Positions 1 through 5,138 of a DNA stretch of 5,138 nt are shown one piece after another. Position 1 is the stretch's first letter. Every line of letters begins with the position of its first letter. The notes below the pieces were generated by a model. The model saw nothing but the letters and a program-made list of their open reading frames with translations, had not been told where the DNA came from and ran no database searches. Origin of the DNA: an uncultured Alphaproteobacteria bacterium (lineage in GTDB: Bacteria > Pseudomonadota > Alphaproteobacteria > Bin95); contig CAJXVF010000244.1 of assembly GCA_913060845.1 (NCBI GenBank), forward strand, positions 1 through 5,138, written 5' to 3'. The position numbers and the translations under genes are program-made.

Positions 1-446
1 GCTGGGCGATCTGTCCAAACGGCGTCAACGAGGTTCTGTGGCGCTGCAGCAAGGCTGCCGCCCGATTTCGCCACCGCTTCCTTGAATTTCTTGACCTCGC
101 CCGGCGTCAGCAGCCAAGGATCGTAGGCCAGTACATCGCCCTTGGCCAAGTTTGTAGCGACCCAATCATTGGCGGGCGCTTCAATACTATGGTGGGTTTC
201 AAAGATATCGGGGTCAGTTTCCTGGGTCAGTTGCAGGGTATAGCGGCCATCAGAGAACACGGCGGCCTTATCCTGCAGAACAACGGCAATCCCGGCCGAT
301 CCCGTGAAGCCTGTCAGCCACGCCAGCCTGTCAGCGGAAGGTGGCACATATTCGCCTTGAAATTCATCCGCGCGGGGCTGAATCCATCCAGCGAAGCCAT
401 TGGCCGTGAGCGCCTCCCGCAGGGCTTTGATACGCGCTTTCGTCAT
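1..446 (-). CDS. pepP: Xaa-Pro aminopeptidase (aminopeptidase P, M24B), N-terminal part, cut by window edge
   Basis: Cytosolic metallopeptidase that, in this family, removes the N-terminal residue from peptides with proline in second position. The frame opens at ATG 446 and stays open for 148 codons to the window edge, so it is a 5' fragment. It starts MTKARIKALREALTANGFAG and contains the creatinase-type N-terminal domain pattern: PRADEFQGEYVPPSADR (about residues 24-40), LTGFTGSAGIAVV (44-56) and FSDGRYTLQ (64-72), then NLVDAVWTDRP (138-148), which precedes the second domain in the long, roughly 600-residue, three-domain form. The metal-binding pita-bread domain would lie outside the window, so catalytic residues cannot be checked. 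The start is fixed by AAGGAG eight bases upstream. No frameshift or stop is seen. The family call is firm; the symbol is less so, since the E. coli PepP is the shorter type. Confidence 0.9.
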   Translation of the reverse strand, partial: MTKARIKALREALTANGFAGWIQPRADEFQGEYVPPSADRLAWLTGFTGSAGIAVVLQDKAAVFSDGRYTLQLTQETDPDIFETHHSIEAPANDWVATNLAKGDVLAYDPWLLTPGEVKKFKEAVAKSGGSLAAAPQNLVDAVWTDRP

Positions 447-454
447 AGCTGCCG

Positions 455-460
455 CTCCTT
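455..460 (-). promoter_or_regulatory. Shine-Dalgarno of the aminopeptidase P gene
   Basis: AAGGAG on the minus strand, eight bases before the ATG at 446. It is a full match to the anti-Shine-Dalgarno core and decides the start of this gene. Confidence 0.85.
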
Positions 461-463
461 AAA

Positions 464-505
464 CGCAGATATGCAAATTTGGCATGCTGCATTGCAATAT
501 CTGCG
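464..505. promoter_or_regulatory. Imperfect dyad in the divergent intergenic region, possible operator
   Basis: The outer arms CGCAGATAT (464-472) and ATATCTGCG (497-505) are perfect inverted repeats. Pairing continues inward as TGCAA against TTGCA if one extra base in the right arm is bulged out, giving roughly 13-base arms around a 15-base centre (477-491), which itself contains the palindrome GCATGC (482-487). It lies between two divergent genes, 18 bases upstream of the aminopeptidase start. A weak minus-strand -10-like TAAAAT (515 to 510) with a poor -35 (GATACA, 538 to 533) would put a start site inside the dyad, as expected for a repressor site, but this promoter is speculative. The alternative is a stem-loop in the 5' leader of the aminopeptidase transcript. 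The symmetry is seen directly; the role is inferred. Confidence 0.4.
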
Positions 506-599
506 ATTCATTTTACGAAAATTAGGCGTATGTGTATCGCAATGGAAGCGCCCTGGACACATTAGGGATCGCCCAAGGGGGCGTGCATAAGTCGGGCGC

Positions 600-604
600 A
601 GGAG
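600..604 (+). promoter_or_regulatory. Shine-Dalgarno of the 79-residue protein gene
   Basis: AGGAG on the plus strand, seven bases before ATG 612. Its quality and spacing are the main reason to accept the short downstream frame as a real gene. A second in-frame ATG at 618 is possible but less well spaced. Confidence 0.8.
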
Positions 605-611
605 AAATAAG

Positions 612-851
612 ATGACGATGCAAGAACAAATCCTGGAATGTCGGCGGCAAGATGCTCAATCTCTCCGCGCGATGATCGCTAATCTTTGGCAGCGGATGAC
701 AGCTGCGCATAATCCTGGCCTCGACGCCATGGAAGCTGCGCGTCTGGATTGTGAACGTCAGGATGCCGCCGAAATTCGCGGCTGGCTCCGCCGGATCGTT
801 GATGCGGTCGTAGGCCTGTTCACACACCGTAAGGGTGCTGCGCACGCATAA
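612..851 (+). CDS. Small protein of unknown function with a duplicated L-[ED]-C-x-R-Q-D-A motif (79 residues)
   Basis: I do not recognise this family and assign no function. The frame is complete, begins after AGGAG at 600-604, and is the only plus-strand gene in the window. Residues 8-19 (LECRRQDAQSLR) and 45-56 (LDCERQDAAEIR) repeat the pattern L-[ED]-C-x-R-Q-D-A-x-x-[LI]-R at a 37-residue interval, and the two DNA segments (633-668 and 744-779) are still visibly related, for example CTGGA-x-TGT in both. The chain is rich in Arg, Ala and Gln and looks helical. A short amphipathic or hydrophobic stretch (RRIVDAVVGLF, about 60-70) is followed by a basic, His-containing tail. There is no signal peptide, so it is probably cytosolic. 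It sits between pepP and prmA, divergent from the first and convergent with the second. The Shine-Dalgarno and the repeat argue that it is a real gene. Confidence 0.72.
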   Translation: MTMQEQILECRRQDAQSLRAMIANLWQRMTAAHNPGLDAMEAARLDCERQDAAEIRGWLRRIVDAVVGLFTHRKGAAHA

Positions 852-858
852 GCTAATG

Positions 859-1803
859 TCAGGGCCGGATTGGTTTGCGCAATACCAGCGCCAGCCAATC
901 GCCCTGGCGGATGCGCCGCTCCAGCACGAGCCCTTGGGCGCGATGCGGTGCCAGTACAAATGGCTCCTGCCAATACAGGAAGCCTGAAAGCACAGCGCGT
1001 CCGCCCGGCGCTAATCCACGCGCTAAATCACCGGCCATCCGCCGAAGTGGGCGGGCGAGAATATTCGCTAGCACCAGGTCAAACGGCCCAGCGCTTTTGA
1101 TCGCTGGGGACTCCCATCCGTTCGCTGTCACTGCCCGTAATTTGTGCGGTGCATGATTCTGCCGTGCAGTCTCATTGGCGACGGCAACGGCGCGCGGGTC
1201 AATATCTGTCAGTAGCACGTTCGGTTTCGCAGCTTTGTATGCGGCGAGACCAAGCACGCCTGTGCCACAGCCCAAATCCAGCACATTGTGGAGCGACTGT
1301 TGCTTCAGCACGTAATCCAGTGCCCGCAAGCAGCCTTTAGTGGTTTCATGTTCGCCGGACCCAAATGCTCCGCCCGCTTCCACAAGCAGATCAATGACCC
1401 CCGGAGGTGCGCGTTCCGTCACGTGGCTGCCGCGTACGCGAAAGCGCGATACGCGGATGGGCGGCAGGCTTTCCAGTACTTTTGCCGCCCAGTCCGCATC
1501 TTCTAATTCTTCGATGATGAGATCGGGCGTGGCATCGCCGGATGCAGCAGCTGCGATGGCGACGGATGATTCTAACGCACTGCGGTCTGGGCGTTCGGTA
1601 AAGATCGCTTCGACAATGCAGGCGTCGGCCATGTAGAGATCACCGGCCCACGTGGCCGGCTCTGGGGCGCTGCGGGGCGGCGTGTCAGTCGCGCGTTCAT
1701 AGATCGAGATTGCGACGGCGTCTGCTTCAAGGGCAGCCTCATAGGCGGGCGCGGCGATGCTAGAGACGGCGACCGCGACACGCCATTGGGTCGGCAAGGA
1801 CAT
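859..1803 (-). CDS. prmA: Ribosomal protein L11 methyltransferase PrmA
   Basis: SAM-dependent enzyme that, in the characterised family, methylates amino groups of ribosomal protein L11 in the cytosol. The product is 314 residues, slightly longer than the 293 of E. coli PrmA. Residues 1 to about 115 form the poorly conserved N-terminal L11-recognition part and linker. The catalytic part carries the PrmA signature AFGSGEHETT (146-155; the usual form is GTGxHxTT), the SAM-binding loop DLGCGTGVLG (176-185), the acidic TDIDP (199-203) and the ANIL motif (246-249) followed by RPL. ATG 1803 begins one base after the stop of the upstream helicase gene. A GAGAAAG-like ribosome site lies within the end of that gene, about six bases upstream, so translational coupling is likely. 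The 3' end faces the 79-residue gene seven bases away, with no terminator visible. All key motifs are intact. Confidence 0.95.
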   Translation of the reverse strand: MSLPTQWRVAVAVSSIAAPAYEAALEADAVAISIYERATDTPPRSAPEPATWAGDLYMADACIVEAIFTERPDRSALESSVAIAAAASGDATPDLIIEELEDADWAAKVLESLPPIRVSRFRVRGSHVTERAPPGVIDLLVEAGGAFGSGEHETTKGCLRALDYVLKQQSLHNVLDLGCGTGVLGLAAYKAAKPNVLLTDIDPRAVAVANETARQNHAPHKLRAVTANGWESPAIKSAGPFDLVLANILARPLRRMAGDLARGLAPGGRAVLSGFLYWQEPFVLAPHRAQGLVLERRIRQGDWLALVLRKPIRP

Positions 1804-1804
1804 A

Positions 1805-4138
1805 TCAGACTTTCTCTACGAAACTCGCGACGACAGTTTTATCGCCTGCTTGCTCAAACGCGATCTCAAGCCGGTCATGGTCTACGTCTTCCACCCGCCC
1901 ATAGCCAAATTTCTGATGGAACACGCGCTCGCCAATTGCAAAATCGACCTTGGGCTTGGCGCGGGCCTTTACTTCGAACCCAACGCCATCAATCACTTGG
2001 GCGCGCGGTCCGGCAGCGCGTGCGCCCATCGCCCGGGATTTTGTGGATTGATACCCACCGCTTGCCACGCCTTGTCCGCCAGAAAATTCAGGCGTTTGCA
2101 AATAGCTGGCGCCAAGGCCTTCCGGTGCATCTCGTTCGATATGTTCAGCTGGCAATTCGTCAATGAAGCGAGAGGGAAGGGATGATACCCATTGGTTATA
2201 GACACGCCTGTTCGCGGCAGCGGAGATGATTGCATACCGCCTAGCTCGTGTTAGCCCGACATAAGCCAAGCGGCGTTCTTCCTCGAGCCCAGCGCGACCG
2301 GACTCATCCAGCGCCCGTTGGTTTGGGAACATCCCATCCTCCCAACCCGGCAGGAACACGATGTCGAATTCCAGGCCCTTGGCAGCATGGAGCGTCATGA
2401 TGCTGATCACGTCGTTTCCGGCATTCTGGTCGTTTTCCATGACTAGGCTGACATGCTCTAGAAAGCCCATCAGGTTCTCGAACTCGCCGATGGCGCGGAC
2501 CAGTTCCTTGAGACTCTCAATGCGGCCGGGTGCTTCGGGCGATTTATCATTCCGCCACATATCAACATAGCCGGACTCATCCAGCACCGTCTCCAGCAAC
2601 TCGACCTGATCGACGCCATCGCTGAGGGCGCGCCACCTATCAAACATCTGGACGACAGCGCCAAGGCCGTTTCGGGCTTTCGGGCGCAATTCATCCGTTG
2701 TTGAAAGTTGGCGGGAAGCTTCAAACAGTGAAATGCGTTTGGCGCGCGCCAGGGTATACGCGGCTTGAATTGTTGCAGCGCCAAGCCCACGCTTCGGCGT
2801 ATTCACGATCCGCTCAAACGCCAAATCGTTATCCGGCTGCACGACAATACGCAGATAAGCCAAAGTATCCCGAATTTCGGAGCGCTCATAGAAGCGCGGC
2901 CCGCCGATGACGCGATAAGGCAGGCCAAGTGTGACGAAGCGCTCTTCGAAGGCGCGGGTTTGGAACCCGGCGCGGACCAGAACGGCCATCTCTGTCAGCG
3001 GGACTTTCTTCCGCTGTTGGTTTTCGACCTCATCGCCGACCATGCGGGCTTCTTCGTCTCCGTCCCACAGCAGGCGAAGTTGCACGGGCTCGCCCATGTC
3101 GGCTTCGGTCCAGAGAGTTTTGCCAAGCCGTTCCTCGTTCTTGGCAATCAGGCCGGAGGCGGCACCTAATATGTGGCCAGTAGAGCGATAATTACGTTCA
3201 AGCCGGATTACGCGCGCACCCAGGAAGTCTTTCTCAAAGCGCAGAATGTTGCCAACCTCAGCACCACGCCAGCCATAGATCGATTGGTCATCATCGCCGA
3301 CGCAGCAGATGTTCTTATGCTCCTGCGCCAAGAGCCGCAGCCAGAGATATTGGGAAACGTTTGTGTCTTGATATTCGTCCACCAGCACATATTCGAAGCG
3401 ACGACGCCAATCTTCCAGCACTTCCGGGTGCTCTTGGAAAATCGTGGTCATGTGCAGCATCAAATCGCCGAAGTCTGCGGCGTTCAGTGTTTTGAGGCGT
3501 TCTTGGTATTGCGCATAAATCGCTTGCGTGCGGCCATTGGCGAAGTCGCCTGCGTCTCCCTTGGAGACCTTGTCCGGCGTTTGCGCCCGGTCTTTCCAGC
3601 GTTGAATGCGACCCATTAGGGCACGGGCCGGCCAGCGGCCCGTATCGATATTCTCCGCCTGCATCAGCTGTTTCAGCAGGCGAAGCTGGTCGTCGGAGTC
3701 CAGAATGGTGAAGTTAGACTTGAGGCCAACGAGTTCCGCATGGCGGCGGAGCATCCGAGCGGCAAGGGCGTGGAACGTGCCTAGCCACATGCCTTCGGCC
3801 ACGCCGCCGATCAGCGCACCAACGCGATCTTTCATCTCGCGGGAGGCTTTGTTCGTGAACGTCACCGCCAGAATTTGCCTGGGCCATGCTTTGCCGGCGA
3901 CCAGAAGATGCGCGATCCGTGTTGTCAGCGCTTTGGTTTTGCCAGTGCCCGCCCCTGCCAGCATCAGCACAGGGCCATCCAGCGTCTCGACCGCCCTTAG
4001 CTGTTCATCGTTCAGGCCATCCAGATAAACTGGGCGACCTGCGACCATAGCTGGCGCTGGTGGAGGCGGCGGCGCATGGCCTGGATTATCGCCATCATAG
4101 AAGGCGTCATTGTCGAATAGGTTGGTGGAATCGCTCAT
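1805..4138 (-). CDS. uvrD: UvrD/PcrA-family superfamily 1A DNA helicase
   Basis: ATP-dependent 3'-5' DNA helicase of the family used in nucleotide excision and mismatch repair and in clearing proteins from DNA. The 777-residue product has every SF1A motif in order: Q motif GLNDEQLRAV (41-50), Walker A AGAGTGKT (61-68), Ia TFTNKASREMK (93-103), Ib GTFHALAARML (120-130), Walker B VLVDEYQDT (251-259), III GDDDQSIYGWRGA (281-293), IV LERNYRS (313-319), V TLHAAKGLEFD (582-592) and VI EERRLAYVGLTRAR (619-632). A Gly/Ala-rich linker (about 670-730) leads to a C-terminal Tudor-like domain (about 732-777, with GERVFHQKFGYGRVEDV), the part that binds RNA polymerase in characterised PcrA/UvrD. An N-terminal extension of about 40 residues contains a proline run (23-27). 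ATG 4138 is the first possible start, since a stop lies two codons upstream in frame; no clear Shine-Dalgarno is seen. It lies 39 bases after the lipoprotein gene and one base before prmA. UvrD and PcrA cannot be separated by sequence alone. Confidence 0.97.
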   Translation of the reverse strand: MSDSTNLFDNDAFYDGDNPGHAPPPPPAPAMVAGRPVYLDGLNDEQLRAVETLDGPVLMLAGAGTGKTKALTTRIAHLLVAGKAWPRQILAVTFTNKASREMKDRVGALIGGVAEGMWLGTFHALAARMLRRHAELVGLKSNFTILDSDDQLRLLKQLMQAENIDTGRWPARALMGRIQRWKDRAQTPDKVSKGDAGDFANGRTQAIYAQYQERLKTLNAADFGDLMLHMTTIFQEHPEVLEDWRRRFEYVLVDEYQDTNVSQYLWLRLLAQEHKNICCVGDDDQSIYGWRGAEVGNILRFEKDFLGARVIRLERNYRSTGHILGAASGLIAKNEERLGKTLWTEADMGEPVQLRLLWDGDEEARMVGDEVENQQRKKVPLTEMAVLVRAGFQTRAFEERFVTLGLPYRVIGGPRFYERSEIRDTLAYLRIVVQPDNDLAFERIVNTPKRGLGAATIQAAYTLARAKRISLFEASRQLSTTDELRPKARNGLGAVVQMFDRWRALSDGVDQVELLETVLDESGYVDMWRNDKSPEAPGRIESLKELVRAIGEFENLMGFLEHVSLVMENDQNAGNDVISIMTLHAAKGLEFDIVFLPGWEDGMFPNQRALDESGRAGLEEERRLAYVGLTRARRYAIISAAANRRVYNQWVSSLPSRFIDELPAEHIERDAPEGLGASYLQTPEFSGGQGVASGGYQSTKSRAMGARAAGPRAQVIDGVGFEVKARAKPKVDFAIGERVFHQKFGYGRVEDVDHDRLEIAFEQAGDKTVVASFVEKV

Positions 4139-4177
4139 GCATCAACATATAGCGCGGATAGGCCGGTTCGGGCGCCC

Positions 4178-5065
4178 TTACTGTTTCACTTGCCCTGTGG
4201 ATTGCTGTGCGGTCACTGCAGGTCGGGCCTTCCGCACCAGATCAGTCACGGCATCAGCGGCGGCACCCGCAGCGTCCGGCGCCATTGCGGCGAGGCCAGC
4301 GTCAATCGCCGCCAGCGGTGCCTGATTTTTTTGGTTGACGGTACCTAGAACCAATCCCGCTTTATCGACAACAGTCCAGCGGATTTGGATATGCACGGTT
4401 TCCTCGCCACCGGCCTTCACGGGTTCGATGGCGGCGCGCACATGGATCACAGCATTGGCTGCATCTTCTTCACTGGGCTGCATGCCACGGGCGGCAAGCT
4501 GGGCAGCCATGGCGCGTGATAGTGGTCCGCCGTCCTCAAAGCCTTGTGTTTTCGCTGGAGGAATAGCGACCACCAATGGGGCGATGGCCTGTTGCGGTGG
4601 GGGCTCAACCGGCCCAAGTATATCGACGACACGGGCTGTGATTGCGTTGATGACGGCAATGGTCTCGCCGCGCTCCACCCTGAAATCCAGCGGTGTCGGG
4701 ATGGAGAATGCGTCCCAAATCGCACCGTCTGGGCCTTCCAAGCGCCACCAAACGTCGACATATCCTTTGCCATCAAATGTGGCGGGCGCGGCGGCAGAGA
4801 GCAGCTTGGCGCTATAGGCTCCGGCTACATCGATCCTGGCAGCGACCTCTTGCTGAACGAGAGAGCGGGCGAGACGTCGGCGGAAAGCGAGGCTGTCCGC
4901 GTTCGCGTTTTCAACGGGCGCGATGAAAATTCCGCCGATAGCGGTGTCCTGCAGTGGCGGCGCTGTCAGGAGTTCACTGTTCCTGTCCGTGCGGAATACG
5001 GTTGGTGGCAGCCCGCAGCTTGCGAGCATCAGTGCCGCTAGAACCGCGACTACATAAACACGCAT
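4178..5065 (-). CDS. Predicted lipoprotein of unknown function with two diverged copies of one domain (295 residues)
   Basis: Starts MRVYVVAVLAALMLASCG: an n-region Arg, a hydrophobic core and the lipobox L14-A15-S16-C17, so it is predicted to be lipidated at Cys17 after signal peptidase II cleavage and anchored in the envelope. Two segments share one plan. Copy A (about 45-150) has IFIAP, a helix, AYSAKLLSAAAP, YVDVWWRLEGPDGAIWD and a closing helix. Copy B (about 163-280) has LVVAIPP, a helix, ANAVIHVRAAIEP, HIQIRWTVVDKAGLVLG and a closing helix. No enzymatic motif is seen. A weak GGAA lies seven bases before ATG 5065. The frame stays open upstream through 25 genomic bases into adapter sequence, which adds a false 14-residue N-terminus; the signal peptide supports the start given here, though a start further upstream in the missing DNA cannot be strictly excluded. 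It is probably first or early in an operon with uvrD and prmA. Lipoprotein call firm, duplication inferred. Confidence 0.85.
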   Translation of the reverse strand: MRVYVVAVLAALMLASCGLPPTVFRTDRNSELLTAPPLQDTAIGGIFIAPVENANADSLAFRRRLARSLVQQEVAARIDVAGAYSAKLLSAAAPATFDGKGYVDVWWRLEGPDGAIWDAFSIPTPLDFRVERGETIAVINAITARVVDILGPVEPPPQQAIAPLVVAIPPAKTQGFEDGGPLSRAMAAQLAARGMQPSEEDAANAVIHVRAAIEPVKAGGEETVHIQIRWTVVDKAGLVLGTVNQKNQAPLAAIDAGLAAMAPDAAGAAADAVTDLVRKARPAVTAQQSTGQVKQ

Positions 5066-5090
5066 GACGCCATTCCAGCCAGAATAAGAA

Positions 5091-5138
5091 CTGTCTCTTA
5101 TACACATCTGACGCTGCCGACGAATAGAGAGGTGTAGA
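5091..5138. other. Illumina Nextera adapter contamination at the contig end (not genomic)
   Basis: Positions 5091-5109 read CTGTCTCTTATACACATCT, the reverse complement of the Tn5 mosaic end used in Nextera kits. Positions 5110-5123, GACGCTGCCGACGA, complete the reverse complement of the Nextera Read 1 primer site. Positions 5124-5131, ATAGAGAG, sit exactly where the i5 index belongs and are the reverse complement of CTCTCTAT, the index sold as S502/N502. Positions 5132-5138, GTGTAGA, are the start of the reverse-complemented P5 flow-cell sequence. Every base from 5091 on is accounted for, so genomic sequence ends at 5090. Confidence 0.99.

Noticed and set aside
480..495. Sigma-54-like promoter, TGGCA...TTGC, on the plus strand
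   Set aside because: Eleven bases separate the GG and GC pairs, whereas sigma-54 promoters need ten; the element also lies inside the dyad, which explains the sequence equally well.
570..583. Short hairpin CGCCC-AAGG-GGGCG upstream of the 79-residue gene, as terminator or riboswitch
   Set aside because: The stem is only five pairs, there is no T-tract, and no conserved riboswitch core is recognisable. Such hairpins are common by chance in GC-rich sequence.
189..590. Plus-strand open frame of 133 codons
   Set aside because: It lies mostly opposite the well-supported aminopeptidase P gene, has no ribosome site at 189, and its translation resembles no protein family. Its tail from ATG 471 also lacks a Shine-Dalgarno.
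825..837. CACC/GGTG hairpin near the end of the 79-residue gene as a terminator
   Set aside because: Four-pair stem inside coding sequence with no following T-run.
522..959. Minus-strand open frame of 145 codons across the intergenic region and the 79-residue gene
   Set aside because: It overlaps the end of prmA and lies opposite the gene at 612-851, which has a strong ribosome site; no start signal or family resemblance supports the minus-strand frame.
1757..4028. Several plus-strand open frames of 70-148 codons opposite uvrD and prmA
   Set aside because: They are antisense shadows of GC-rich coding sequence, with no ribosome sites and biased, low-complexity translations.
5091..5109. Tn5/IS50 end (mosaic end), which could suggest a transposon insertion
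   Set aside because: The 19 bases are followed directly by the Nextera primer site, an index and P5 sequence, and end the contig. This is a sequencing library construct, not a natural element.

Overview
The window looks like one complete end of an assembled contig from an alphaproteobacterium. This is inferred from the moderately GC-rich coding sequence, the style of the PrmA and UvrD proteins, and the gene set; genus and order cannot be fixed from it. Nearly everything is ordinary chromosomal housekeeping sequence, with five protein genes and very little non-coding DNA. No RNA gene, CRISPR array, phage gene or insertion sequence is visible.

Layout, left to right. Positions 1-446 (minus) hold the N-terminal quarter of a large-type Xaa-Pro aminopeptidase (aminopeptidase P), cut by the window edge. 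Positions 447-611 are a divergent intergenic region with a long imperfect dyad at 464-505 and good Shine-Dalgarno sequences facing both ways. Positions 612-851 (plus) hold a 79-residue unrecognised protein whose L-[ED]-C-x-R-Q-D-A motif occurs twice. It is the only plus-strand gene and converges on the next one with 7 bases between them. Positions 859-1803 (minus) are prmA, the ribosomal protein L11 methyltransferase. Positions 1805-4138 (minus) are a UvrD/PcrA-family helicase, one base upstream of prmA. Positions 4178-5065 (minus) are a lipoprotein that appears to consist of two diverged copies of one domain.

The lipoprotein, helicase and prmA genes share a strand, lie 39 and 1 bases apart, and probably form one transcription unit whose promoter is beyond the window. 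Their functions (envelope, DNA repair, ribosome modification) do not form an obvious pathway, so the cluster is better read as a housekeeping operon than a dedicated system.

The last 48 bases (5091-5138) are not genomic. They are the Illumina Nextera Read 1 adapter with the Tn5 mosaic end, an 8-base i5 index and the start of the P5 sequence. Reading the lipoprotein frame through this adapter creates a false N-terminus beginning MCIRDS; the supported start is at 5065. I see no convincing previously undescribed system. The items most worth following are the repeat-containing 79-residue protein, the dyad beside it and the duplicated lipoprotein.
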